Origin: Rapana venosa
Lineage: Eukaryota; Mollusca; Gastropoda; Neogastropoda; Muricidae
Assembly: GCA_028751875.1 (NCBI GenBank)
Contig: CM054158.1
Span: 50,082,009 to 50,146,008, forward strand
DNA length: 64,000 nucleotides
Direction: 5' to 3'
In this document: positions 35,501 to 43,935 of the stretch, piece by piece
Numbering within the stretch: the stretch's first letter is position 1
Layout of the letters: the number at the start of each line of letters is the position of its first letter
Made by a program: the position numbers and the translations under genes
The notes under the pieces: model-generated
The model's database searches: none
What the model saw: only the letters and a program-made list of their open reading frames with translations
What the model was told of the DNA's origin: nothing

Positions 35501-38500
35501 TTGCGTATGCGACCAATCCCCCCCTCCCTCCCCATTTAGGTAGCTGCATTCAGACTGGGGGGATCTGTCAGTATAAGTAGCATCCCCACCTTCTGGAAAT
35601 TCTGTGATAGAAATTTCCTCTTTTCTAGCATTATTTATTTCTGCCTTGTTCCTTTTTCTTCCTGTCACCTCCTTGTCTATTTTCTAAATAGCATCCCCAC
35701 CTTCTGGAAATTCTATGATAGAAATTTCCTCTTTTTCTATCACTCACTTTGTTTCTGCCTTGTTCCTTTTTCTTCCTGTCACCTCCTTCTTGTCTATTTT
35801 CTGCCTTCTTGGTCCATTTTCCTGCTTTTTGTTTTTCTTCAGAAAGACTTGAAAGATAGCAATTCTCTCTTGTGCTGTAGCTGGTTGTGCTGGGCCCGAC
35901 TTGTCAGGTGCTTAACGGCTGTGAGATGCATTTTTGCTTATATAACAGACAACACTGGTTGCTGTCTGAGTGTTTGACAACAAAGATGAAGTAGTTTGGT
36001 GTTTAATACTGTAGATGACAATAGCACGCTGCAGATAATGATGGCACTGGTGTGTGTGTGTTGTGTGGTGTGTGTGTGTGTGTGTGTGGTTGTGTGTGTG
36101 TGTGTGTGTGTGTGTTATGTGTGTGTGTAGTTGTTGTGTGTGTGTTCTGTTGTGTGTGTTCTGTTGTGTGCTTTTGTGTGTGTGCTATCCTCAAATGTTT
36201 ATCAGATGATGGAAGATTTACATGACAAATCTTTGATTCAATCATCATGGCTAAATAAGATAAAAAAATATTTTAGTACAAAAACATATTTTAGTACAAA
36301 GCAGATTTGACTGTGGGAGAGACAGTTTTGTTTAAGTATTCATTCTACAAGTTCATATATCAAAGCCTTCTTAATAGAACATTTTGTTAATGAATGGAGA
36401 ACTGAGCTGTGGAGTAATAGTAGATGCCTTTATTATAAAAAACTATAAGATCGGTTTTGGTATGGAAAAATATATAACTTGTCTACCAGATGTATATGTT
36501 TATGCTTTTATGAAGTTTTGTTGTAGCTGTCACAAGCTTCCTATTGAGGTTGGACGTTTCCATAATATACCAGGGGGAGAAAGAATATGTTCAAAATGCA
36601 ATATGTCTGTTTTAGGGGATGAATTTCATTTTATCATGGAATGTCCCCACTTCAAACATTTACGACAAGATGTTATTCCCCGACATTTTCTTCAACCCAT
36701 GTCCAGTTATATTTTTTGTAGGCTAATGAAATGCAAATCTCGAAAAGTCCTCATGTCGCTCTCAAAATTCATAAGATTTGCAGGTATTCCTTGAAATGTC
36801 AATGGTCTTTCATATGTGTAGATTATGCCTTTTAAAGAAATGCGTATACTTAAAAATAGTATGGAGCCATTAATACTGTTTGCTTATCATTATGCGATGA
36901 ACTCTTGCTTTTCAGTTAACTGTTAGTATTCCTATTATATTTTGGGTGTGTATTGCTGTTAGGTTTATTCTCCTGTTCAGTTTGTTTGTAATCCTCCATA
37001 CCCCAAAAGGGGTGAAAGGACTTGAATCTTGAATCTTGTGTCTTTGTGTGTGTGTGGTATCGCGCTTTGATTTGTTGCTTTACAAGATTCAGCGCTATAT
37101 AAATTCCATACATTATTATTATTATTATTATTACTATCACCAAAGAAGGTACGAGCACACAAGAGGTGAAGATCAGACTTGCTGTGGCACTCTCCTCCAT
37201 GACTAAGCTGGCGAAAGTGTGGAGAAACCATAACATCAGAACCCACACTAAGGTCAGACTCTACAAGGCACTCGTCACATCCATTGCCTTGTACAGCTGT
37301 GAAGCATGGACACTTACTGCCGATCTAGAACGTCGAATTCAAGCCTTTGAGATGAAGTGCCTCAGGCGGATCCTGAACATCACCTACAGAGACCGTAAAA
37401 CCAATGACTACGTCTGGCAGCAGATCAAGGCACTGGCTGGCAAACAAGAACCATTACTGGATACAGTCAAACGGAGGAAACTGAAATGGTTTGGCCACAC
37501 AACAAGGCATATCACTGTCAAAGACAGTCCTGCAGGGAATGTGTTGGAAGAGCAGAGGCAGGCGACCCAGCAAAAAGCTGTTTATATTAACATCAAGGAG
37601 TGGACCGGCTCTCACTGTACAACAAACTCGAAAGCAGCCCAGACAAACCATTGGCGGTCATTTGAAGCGTCGTGTGGGACCCCAACGTCATCCAGACCAG
37701 GATTTTTGAGTAGTCATAATAATTCATGGACTCAGCGAATCGATCCCATCGACTTTCTGAGCTGCTACATGCATGACGCCTCAGCGGACATCACAAGAAG
37801 TTCTTCCGTCAGTATACCTCAACTTGTGCGGATCAGAAATACGGACTTTCAAACAGCAGGTCAGTGGTTGGAATTCCGACCTCAGCAAATCATCTCTGAC
37901 ATTTTTGATATTCATACATTATTCATGCCGACCTCAGGAAATCATCTGATATTTTTGATATTCATACATATTCATGTTATTCTCAGCAAATCATCTGACA
38001 TTTTTTATATTCATACATAATTCATGCCGACCTCAGGAAATCATCTATGACATTTTTTGATATTCATACATAATTCTTGCTGACCTCAGGAAATCATCTC
38101 TGACATTTTTTGATATTCATACATATTCATGTTATTCTCAGCAAATCATCTATGACATTTCTGATATTCATACATATTCATGGTATTCTCAGCAAATCAT
38201 CTATGACATTTTTTATATTCGTACATAATTCATGCTGACCTCAGGAAATCATCGATGACATTTTTTGATATTCATACATAATTCATGCCGACCTCAGCAA
38301 ATCATCTATAACATTTTTTAATATTATAATTTATACATAATCATGCTGACCTCAGGAAATCATCTATGACATTTTTGATATTCATACATAATTCATGCCG
38401 ACCTCAGCAAATCATCCATGACATTTTTGATAGTCATACATAATTCATGCCGACCTCAGGAAATCATCTCTGACATTTTTGATATTCATACATAATTCAT

Positions 38501-40344
38501 GCCGACCTCAGCAAATCATCTCTGACATTTTTTGATATTCATACATAATTCATGCCGACCTCAGGAAATCATCTATGACATTTAAAAAAATATTCATACA
38601 TTAAAAAAAAAATTATATGTATTCATGCTGATTTCAGCAAATCGTCTGCCATTTTTTGATATTGATACATATTCATGTTAATCTCAGGAAACCATCTATG
38701 ACATTTTTTGATATTCATACATAATTCATGCCGACCTGAGCAAATCATCGATGACAATTTTTGATATTCATACATAATTCATGCCGACCTCAGCAAATCA
38801 TCTATGACATTTTTAATATTCATACATAATTCATGCCGACCTCAGGAAATCATCGATGACATTTAAAAAAATATTCATACATTAAAAAAAAAAATATACG
38901 TATTCATGCTGATTTCAGCAAATTGTCTGACATTTTTTTATATTGATACATATTCATGTGAATCTCAGGAAACCATCTCTGACATATTTGATATTTATAC
39001 ATAATTCATGCCGACCTCAGCAAATCATCGATGACAATTTTTGATATTCATACATAATTCATGCCGACCGCAGGAAATCATCGATGACATTTTTTGATAT
39101 TCATACATAATTCATGCCGACCTCAGGAAATCATCTCTGACATTTTTAATATTCATGCTGACCTCAGCAAATCATCTCTGACAATTTTGATATTCATACA
39201 TAATTCATGCCGACCTCAAGAAATCATCTCTGACAATTTTTGATATTCATACATATTCATGCCGAACTCAGGAAATCATCTCTTGACATTTTTAATATTC
39301 ATGCTGACCTCAGCAAATCATCCATGACATTTTTTGATATTCGTACATAATTCATGCCGACCTCAGGAAATCATCCATGACATTTTTGATAGTCATACAT
39401 AATTCATGCCGACCTCAGGAAATCATCTATTGTAGCTTTACAAGATTCAGCGCTATATAAATTCCATACATTATTATTATTATTATCTCTGACATTTTTG
39501 ATAGTTATACATAATTCATGCCGACCTCAGGAAATCATCTATTGTAGCTTTACAAGATTCAGCGCTATATAAATTCCATACATTATTATTATTATTATTA
39601 TTATCTATGACATTTTTGATAGTCATACATAATTCATGCCGACCTCAGGAAATCATCTATTGTAGCTTTACAAGATTCAGCGCTATATAAATTCCATACA
39701 TTATTATTATTATTATCTCTGACAATTTTGATAGTCATACATAATTCATGTCGACCTCAGCAAATCATCTATTGTAGCTTTACAAGATTCAGCGCTATAT
39801 AAATTCCATACATTATTATTATTATTATCTCTGACATTTTTGATAGTCATACATAATTCATGCCGACCTCAGGAAATCATCTATTGTAGCTTTACAAGAT
39901 TCAGCGCTATATAAATTCCATACATTATTATTATTATTATCTCTGACATTTTTGATAGTTATACATAATTCATGCCGACCTCAGGAAATCATCTATTGTA
40001 GCTTTACAAGATTCAGCGCTATATAAATTCCATACATTATTATTATTATATTATTATCTATGACATTTTTTATATTCATACATAATTCATGCCGACCTCA
40101 GGAAATCATCATCTTCCGCAAGGCGGACAAGCAGAGGAAGAACTACCAGCAGGCCCTGCAGCACCATCACCCAGTTAACCCCCCTGCCGGCATGGAAGGG
40201 AGCGCCCCATCCCAGTCCATGTTAGCACAGCCGCCAGCGCCACCACCGCCGTCGTCGTCAGCAATGACGACGTCGTCATCGGGAGGCGGCAAGGAGAAGG
40301 AGGAAAGCCCTCAACAGAACAGTATGGAGGCCGGGGACAACTGA
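19848..40344 (+). CDS. VPS26: VPS26 retromer subunit (spliced, whole gene span)
   Basis: VPS26 is the arrestin-fold subunit of retromer. With VPS35 and VPS29 it sorts cargo from endosomes to the Golgi or the plasma membrane. The joined exons give SFFGFGQTAEVDIVL, LEHQGIKIEFIGQI, LARPGELTHNQSYSFEF, VEKPYESYTGANVRLRYFLR, MNNSIKMEVGIEDCLHIEFE, YHLKDVIVGKIYFLLVRIKI and ETIAKYEIMDGAPVR, in the order and spacing of animal VPS26. The product would be about 365 residues, ending in a His/Pro/Ser-rich tail of about 60 residues as in some invertebrate VPS26 proteins. Splice phases agree at every intact junction. Three oddities: exon 1 may encode only the start Met; exon 6 exists in two tandem versions; exon 8 carries several small indels. 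The interval includes introns. Confidence 0.93.
19851..21640 (+). other. VPS26 intron 1 (if exon 1 is correct)
   Basis: AT-rich, with a C-run at 20953-20973 and a GT/GC-rich hairpin near 21478-21510. No coding frames resemble known proteins. Confidence 0.4.
21641..21784 (+). CDS. VPS26: VPS26 exon 2
   Basis: 48 codons from SFFGFGQTAEVDIVL to YLYFDGETVSGK, bounded by ttttttcag and gtaagt, phase 0 on both sides. It covers the start of the N-terminal arrestin-like domain. Confidence 0.95.
21785..23050 (+). other. VPS26 intron 2
   Basis: AT-rich. The phrase around ccttgtaagctagtcttgat occurs twice (near 21876 and 21952), a short local duplication. No gene. Confidence 0.7.
23051..23126 (+). CDS. 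VPS26: VPS26 exon 3
   Basis: VNVTLKKAGTKLEHQGIKIE followed by FIGQI, bounded by ttttcag and gtgagt. It ends with one base of the next codon (phase 1). Confidence 0.95.
23127..24284 (+). other. VPS26 intron 3 with a family F repeat
   Basis: A direct duplication of about 65 bp (attctgcagcttt, tgaatgatagtg) lies at 23200-23310. Family F follows at 23330-23625. The rest is AT-rich. Confidence 0.7.
23330..23625 (+). repeat. Repeat family F, forward
   Basis: It runs from gcatccccaccttctggaaa through cctgtcaccttcttgtctgt to tgacttgtcaggtgtttaat and matches 35575-35990. Confidence 0.75.
24285..24441 (+). CDS. VPS26: VPS26 exon 4
   Basis: ELYYDRGNHHEFTSLVKELA to YESYTGANVRL, bounded by gatttcag and gtacac. 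It enters at phase 1 and leaves at phase 2. It ends the N-terminal domain at the conserved ANVRLRY hinge. Confidence 0.95.
24598..24875 (+). repeat. SINE family C in VPS26 intron 4
   Basis: It contains ggcggcgcccatctcctctc, gggcaggtacccattcatga and catccaactggtaaccacac. It fills nearly half of the 645-bp intron 24442-25086. Confidence 0.8.
25087..25251 (+). CDS. VPS26: VPS26 exon 5
   Basis: YFLRVTIVKRISDVVKEQDI to IEDCLHIEFEYNKS, bounded by gtgtgcag and gtaagt. It leaves after two bases of a Lys codon (AA), which either version of exon 6 (A or G) completes as Lys. Confidence 0.95.
25252..27689 (+). other. VPS26 intron 5
   Basis: It contains a SINE B fragment (about 25350-25445, reverse), a SINE A fragment joined to a B-like tail (about 25495-25740, reverse) and a SINE G fragment (about 26785-26870, reverse). 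A short repeat near 26220-26465 recurs three or four times (attgcaggt preceded by aacat or agcat). A CA run lies at 27501-27549 and CT runs precede the acceptor. Confidence 0.7.
27501..27549. repeat. CA microsatellite upstream of exon 6a
   Basis: Pure CA for about 49 bp, ending 140 bp before exon 6a. A complementary TG run begins 10 bp after the same exon. Confidence 0.95.
27690..27796 (+). CDS. VPS26: VPS26 exon 6a (alternative version)
   Basis: 107 nt: one base finishing Lys, 35 codons (YHLKDVIVGKIYFLLVRIKI then QYMELAIVKRETTGA), and the G of the next Gly. The acceptor has a long CT tract (ggccag) and the donor is gtaacc. It encodes part of the C-terminal arrestin-like domain. Exon 6b encodes the same segment in the same phases, so a mature mRNA can use only one of them. 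Confidence 0.93.
27797..30805 (+). other. VPS26 intron between exons 6a and 6b
   Basis: TG run at 27807-27829, A-run of about 29 near 28208-28236, a retrotransposon fragment at 28871-29190 (reverse), a SINE E-like scrap near 29695-29790 and AT-rich filler. No further copy of exon 6 is seen. Confidence 0.7.
28871..29190 (-). pseudogene. Non-LTR retrotransposon 3' coding fragment
   Basis: One frame on the minus strand gives SVQRQMLAEIDKHRLRYVGH, LMTTVLQGKVEGRRKRGRPP, TSYIANITKIDQWSG and a final ELSRDRERWRTLV. This is the typical tail of RTE/CR1-like endonuclease-reverse transcriptases. It is a fragment without the RT core. Confidence 0.85.
30806..30912 (+). CDS. VPS26: VPS26 exon 6b (alternative version)
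   Basis: 107 nt with the same phases as exon 6a. The first 20 codons encode the same 20 residues with several synonymous changes. The last 15 read RYMELQVIRRESTGT instead of QYMELAIVKRETTGA. I count 25 differences in 107 nt, at least 11 of them silent. The acceptor is ggcttgcag and the donor gtattc is weaker than that of 6a, with an ACTG run just behind it. Using both or neither version would shift the frame. Confidence 0.93.
31675..31800 (+). repeat. SINE family C, 5' fragment
   Basis: It contains gtgtcccataacctataagg and cttctctaggggccagcata, then stops inside the body. Confidence 0.75.
32454..32525. repeat. CA microsatellite
   Basis: About 36 CA units, followed by degenerate CA. Frames through it are artefacts. 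Confidence 0.95.
33195..33350 (+). repeat. Degenerate tandem repeat, about 36 bp, 4-5 copies
   Basis: The phrase ctttattttatagaatgaca recurs with small changes and is joined by aca-atgatcaaaaa-like spacers. Confidence 0.8.
33995..34063 (+). CDS. VPS26: VPS26 exon 7
   Basis: GPNTFNESETIAKYEIMDGA then PVR, bounded by tttctgcag and gtgagg, phase 1 in and phase 1 out. The TIAKYEIMDGAPV stretch is a hallmark of the family. Its first two bases complete the Gly codon begun by either exon 6a or 6b. Confidence 0.95.
34300..34600 (+). repeat. SINE family D, tRNA-derived
   Basis: The head caccgtggtcgagtggttta and the B box gcgggttcgatccccgc are very tRNA-like. The body carries gtgtccttgggaaagacact and gtgataagctccggctctat. 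It is the only copy in the window and looks young. The long non-tRNA body argues against a functional tRNA gene. Confidence 0.75.
34649..34785 (+). repeat. 34-bp tandem repeat, four copies
   Basis: The unit catgtttcaaactttgtcat + ccattcctaccggg repeats exactly at 34649, 34683, 34717 and 34751. The last unit runs into the reverse SINE A. Confidence 0.95.
34770..35025 (-). repeat. SINE family A, reverse
   Basis: It reads cattcctaccggcacggaat, cttttggcgggagtggagtc and gatgttaactccagggtaaa, the reverse of the family A body. A degraded head follows. An 18-G run ends near 35038. Confidence 0.7.
35040..35375 (+). repeat. SINE family A, full length
   Basis: Head ggatagcctggtggttagag, B box gggttcgattctc and 3' end gtgcttattccattatcctc. 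Confidence 0.9.
35575..35990 (+). repeat. Repeat family F with internal duplication
   Basis: The first third (agcatccccaccttctggaa to cctgtcacctcc) occurs twice in tandem (35579 and 35690) before the common end tgacttgtcaggtgcttaac. Confidence 0.8.
36046..36185. repeat. GT microsatellite
   Basis: Interrupted GT/GTT run. Confidence 0.9.
36300..37045 (+). pseudogene. LINE 3' end with C-terminal zinc-knuckle-like segment
   Basis: The frame 36384-36794 contains CCSCHKLPIEVGRFHNIPGG, ERICSKCNMSVLGDEFHFIM and ECPHF. The Cys/His pattern (CxxC, then H and C) and the LPIE-GR-NIP-R phrase are familiar from the C terminus of CR1/Jockey-type reverse transcriptase proteins in molluscs. The 3' end shows ttgaatcttgaatcttg, a short tail repeat. 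Only the last part of the element is present. Confidence 0.65.
37046..37165 (+). repeat. RUDI/RTE-like 3' tail
   Basis: gctttacaagattcagcgct, atataaattccatacatt, then an ATT run. The same tail occurs at 53470-53550, near 13140 and 42325, and inside the satellite at 39431-40060. Confidence 0.7.
37166..37710 (+). pseudogene. Non-LTR retrotransposon RT C-terminal fragment
   Basis: KVRLYKALVTSIALYSCEAW, TLTADLERRIQAFEMKCLRR and LLDTVKRRKLKWFGH are the classic C-terminal region of endonuclease-reverse transcriptases (craniiform pieces of RTE/CR1 type). The first 110 residues read cleanly. After about 37490 the familiar tail (VLQG, RGRP, NIKEWTG, DPNVIQTR-like) is spread over all three frames, so small indels accumulate there. 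Confidence 0.85.
37736..37859 (+). CDS. VPS26: VPS26 exon 8, recognisable but indel-ridden
   Basis: This is the segment that must join exon 7 to the last exon. The acceptor ggactcag and donor gtcagt are in place, and the phase 0 exit fits the last exon. Pieces of the conserved segment can be read in shifting frames: gaatcgatccc (ESIP), gacatcacaagaagttc (DI-KKF), tatacctcaacttgtg (Y-LNLV) and caaacagcag (KQQ). The family-typical length would be about 143 nt but only 124 are present, and about ten small indels are needed to restore a single frame. Either the consensus is poor here or the exon is decaying. The neighbouring RT fragment is equally broken, which favours the former. Confidence 0.65.
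37866..40101 (+). repeat. Splice-acceptor satellite filling VPS26 intron 8
   Basis: A tandem repeat of about 51-53 bp (attcatgccgacctcaggaaa, tcatctntgacatttttgat, attcatacata) is repeated roughly 35-40 times. Each unit holds acctcag followed by gaaatcatc or caaatcatc, the same junction that ends the intron and starts the last exon at 40102. From 39431 to 40060 each unit also carries a RUDI-like tail (tgtagctttacaagattcag then atataaattccatac and ATT). This composite recurs six times, every 112 bp with one 118-bp step. Confidence 0.95.
40102..40344 (+). CDS. VPS26: VPS26 exon 9, last coding exon
   Basis: EIIIFRKADKQRKNYQQALQ continues the KQQ of exon 8 in phase 0 and ends the arrestin fold. 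It is followed by a low-complexity tail (HHH, QPPAPPPPSSS, SSSGGGKEKEE) and a TGA stop. The tail is likely disordered and little conserved. The exon is much richer in GC than the intron before it. Confidence 0.92.
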   Translation, partial: EIIIFRKADKQRKNYQQALQHHHPVNPPAGMEGSAPSQSMLAQPPAPPPPSSSAMTTSSSGGGKEKEESPQQNSMEAGDN

Positions 40345-40516
40345 CAGTGATGATTGTGGGTAGTGGTGAATGTGCTAGGCCATGACTGGAGACTGGTGAG
40401 AGTGTAGGCGTCCTTGTTGTTGGTTATCGTTGTTGTTGTTGGGAGTTTGTGTGGGGAAAGGGGGTGAGGGGTGGTGGGGAGGGGGTGGGGGTATGGTAGT
40501 GAAGGGAAGGGAGGAG

Positions 40517-40574
<58 letters not shown>

Positions 40575-42734
40575 ATTGTAGGGTGGAGGTTAGAGTTGAG
40601 AATGTGTCTCCAGGATTGTGGAATCACATTTTGCATGACAGTGTGTGCGTGTGAGTGTTTATATGTATGCGTGTGCGCATGCGTGCATGTGCATGCGCGC
40701 ATGGATGCGTGTGTGTGTGTTTGTGTTTTAGAGATGTGATATGTGAATGTGTTCATGCAGACATAATTACGCGTATGGGACGGTGCACAAATGGGGTGCA
40801 TGCACTCACGAGTATGGTGTATACATTTCTATGGGCAGGTATGTGTTCCTCCTACACAGCGGCTTCTCTGAGTGCATACGTGTGCGTGAGCGAATGCGAG
40901 CAGGATCAGCCTGTGCGTGCATGCGTGTGTGTGAGAATGCATGCATGTGAGCGGTATGTGCTTTCAAGGTTGTGTACAAACCATTTTTGCCCGCAGTAAA
41001 GTGAGGATAGTGAAGTGAACCCTTCTGTTCCTGGCAACCATATGCGTGTTTTGACAAAAAACCCTGTCTGTTGTTGTCAGTACTGTGTGAAAAGAGAGAG
41101 AGAGAGGAAGAGAAGAGAAGAGAACAAGCAAGACATTGTACGTGTGATATTTCTGTATTCATAACCTTTTTTTTGTTTTTCTCTTTCTCTCTCTCTTTTT
41201 TTGTTTTTTGTTGGTTAAAAGTCTTCCTCTGGTTTTTTTGTTTGTTTGTTGTTGTTGGTTTTTTTTTTTTAACCAATGTATGTGTTTGTTATTAACAATG
41301 TTTTTGAATGTTATCTGTGGAGATTTAGAGGTGAATCTTTGAGAGTGATCAAGTTTGTGATGTGATGTATTACTGTATTGTATTTTTGTTTGTTTTGTGA
41401 TTTGTATTTTGACAGTAACGGTGAAGATATGTATTAAGTCTGTGATTGATTTAGACGATGCTTGAAAGGATATCCCAGGCCTGGTTTATAAAAAAAATGT
41501 CAGGAAATAGTTTTGTCAATTGGTTGATTGGATTGTGTTGGAGGAATGTCCTGACAGATATGTACAGAAAGATTTCAGGGAATAAAAAGCGAAGAAAATT
41601 GCAAATGAATAATTGTTGGTCTTGAGGCAGTAGTGAGAGGAATGGTGATTTTCGTTTGTTTTTTAACGAGGTTTAAAGTTCAGAATCTAAACCATATTGT
41701 AAAAAAGATCAGAGATGTATTTGAACTCGGTGACATAGGGTTTTTTAAACCAAGCTGTATGAACACAAATTGCTTGAAAGTTGTTCACTGAAATGAGTAA
41801 TGCTGTTTGGTTTAATTATTGTAGGTGTAAAAAGCTTGCGTGCGTGTGAGGTCAGATTGTTGCAGTTATCATGTTAAAGGTAGTTGAATTCATTCTGTAA
41901 GACCTCAGGGTTAAAAGATGGAGAAGAAGAAGAAATATACTTTAGTTTCAAAAAACAGACGAGTTTTTCTTGTTCAAGAAATCTTCTGATTAGCAAGTAT
42001 TATGATCAAGCAAGAGATGGGAGTCCATTTTTGTAGGATGCAACTACTTTATACTTGTTTCGCACAAATCAAGTAAGTAGCCCTGAAGAGTATGTTTGTG
42101 GTCATTGCAAGTGAAAAAAAGTTGTCTGGTGAAATGTGAAACTTGATGAAATCGATCAAAACCGTCACAAAGCTTGCTCGCTGCTAGGAAATGGTCTGTC
42201 TCTAGTTGTAACCCAGGCGTCTGTCTGTATCCTACTTGATGCCCGCAGCTGTCAGTCAGTTTGCTCCACTTCCAGCTACTCTCAGCTGCAATCTATCCCA
42301 TCCCAGATGGTGCGTGTTTTTGCGATATATAACGCTATATAAATTCCATTTATTATCATTGTTATTATAGCAGAAACTGACCATAGTTGGTAAAAAGAAA
42401 GGGGTTAATTTTAGCACTGGGCCCTTGACTGAGTTATGCTGGATTTGCGCGCTGTGTGCCACATTATGAACAGTCGAGACATGAAGGTTTGACCCCTGGC
42501 CATCGCTGTTCAGCACGAAAAATACCACGTTGTGAAAAAAAAAGCAAAATTTTCAGCCAGAGAAGCGCTTGCTTGCATCCATCCGTTTCCAGTCGGATTG
42601 ACTTGGCTGTGGTTGTTACTGGAGGTGGAGGCATCCTATTTTCTCCATCTTTGACTTTGCAAGGTAGATGGGAACATTTTACAAAGTGTGCTGAAAAATT
42701 CGGGTTTCAGATCATTTGTTTCTGACTTCATTGA
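40345..42734 (+). other. VPS26 3' UTR and flank
   Basis: GT-rich sequence with a run of about 26 GT units at 40519-40570, then AT-rich DNA. A candidate poly(A) signal AATAAA lies near 41581. A RUDI-like tail (cgctatataaattccattta) lies near 42325-42370. No other gene is seen. Confidence 0.55.
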
Positions 42735-42895
42735 ACATTGCTGTGGTTCATGGCTTTGTGGTAAACTACAATGAGCCATGATAATGGCTTTGTACAAACG
42801 TTAACAAGCCGTGATCACGGCTTTGTGGTAAACTGCAATGAGCCGTGATCATGGCTTTGTGGTAAAACTGCAATGAGCCACGATCATGGTTTTGA
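42735..42895 (+). repeat. Palindrome-bearing tandem repeat, 3-4 copies
   Basis: Units of about 40-50 bp (tttgtggtaaactgcaatg) each carry a palindrome centred on GATC or GATA. The best, aagccgtgatcacggctt at 42806-42823, is a perfect 18-bp palindrome. Confidence 0.85.
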
Positions 42896-43589
42896 ATACG
42901 TCAGGTTCGACATCAATCGACTATCATCAGTAGCCTTCAGAAAAACTGCCTCGTTTTCATCTGGTCGTCTTTCACCTGTTGAACTTCCATTCCTCCATGT
43001 GATGTAGCATTACTGGGAGTGACGATGATTTCGAGAGGAATGTTGTTGACACCATCGAGGAGTCAGTTGTTGGAAGTGATAGGCTCGTGAGGAAAGTAAT
43101 GATGGCGATTGAAGTAGATTTAAAAAAAAATCTCAACACTACCATGCGTGTGGGCTTTGTCTTGTTGTTCATTCTGTTTTGTGTCTCTGCCATGAACAGT
43201 TGACGAAGAGGTGGGGGGGGGGGGGCCTTGCCTGTCTGCAGAGTTTGTTCAGTACAATTGTGTGGGATATCTCGAGCTGCATACTAGGTTATGTCTTTTT
43301 TGTTATTTGTATCACATTCTACATTGTCTCTACTTTTGAAAAAATGTATAGGTTTACCTATCCAGTGTTATTCGTAAGCATGTAAAAACCCTAAAACGGA
43401 ACAAAGGTAGCTGTGGCTAAAAATTCTTCATTTTAGGTGCTATGTCTGTGAGAAACAATGATTATATCTAGTAGTGCAAGGGTTACGGAAATAGTGCAAG
43501 TGCAGCAAACATGTCCATAGATTAGATCACTGTGTAAATCTCTCTTTTTATTTATTTATTTATTTTTTTAAAATTTGCATAACTATAAC
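42896..43589. other. Intergenic DNA, no gene
   Basis: A short G-run near 43213-43225 and AT-rich sequence. Confidence 0.5.
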
Positions 43590-43935
43590 CAAAGGTTAGG
43601 GATCCGTTTCACTGTGGCTATTTTTGTGGCGAGGCCAAGTTAAAATCAACTTTGAAAAGGTTATGGTATGGTCTTTGAAACAAAATAATCTTCCATAACA
43701 AAGCGCAATAATGGAAAGAAAAGAGGCAGTTTTGTCATACTGTTCTCGAGGAAAGTTTTGGTTATAGCTCTGAAACAGATAATCATCCGTAACAAAATGA
43801 CATAATGGAAAGAAAAGAGGTAGTTTTTCATACTGGTTTTGAGGAAAAGTTTTAGTTACAGCTGTGAAACCGATCATAATGAAATGACACATAGGAAAAA
43901 AAAAAAGACCGTTTTTCATACTGGTCTTGAGGAAA
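43590..43935 (+). repeat. Tandem repeat of about 85 bp, 3-4 copies
   Basis: The phrases cataatggaaagaaaagagg, tttttcatactggt and ttgaggaaaagttt recur with 85-90% agreement by eye across three full units and a partial first unit. Confidence 0.8.

Larger units (their letters stand above)
34064..37735 (+). other. VPS26 intron 7, densely filled with retroposons
   Basis: In order: SINE B fragment, SINE D, a 34-bp repeat run, SINE A (reverse), SINE A (forward), SINE B fragment, repeat F, GT run, a LINE 3' end, a RUDI-like tail and an RT fragment. Each main piece is listed separately. Confidence 0.75.

Noticed and set aside
36384..36794. 136-residue zinc-finger-like host gene
   Set aside because: The Cys/His pattern and surrounding phrase match LINE C termini, and a LINE-type tail follows.
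37166..38020. 284-residue frame as a host gene
   Set aside because: The first half is a reverse transcriptase C-terminal fragment; the rest runs by chance through VPS26 exon 8 and the satellite in the wrong frame.
37866..40101. CRISPR-like or centromeric array
   Set aside because: There are no spacers, and the repeat is confined to one intron and derived from its splice acceptor.
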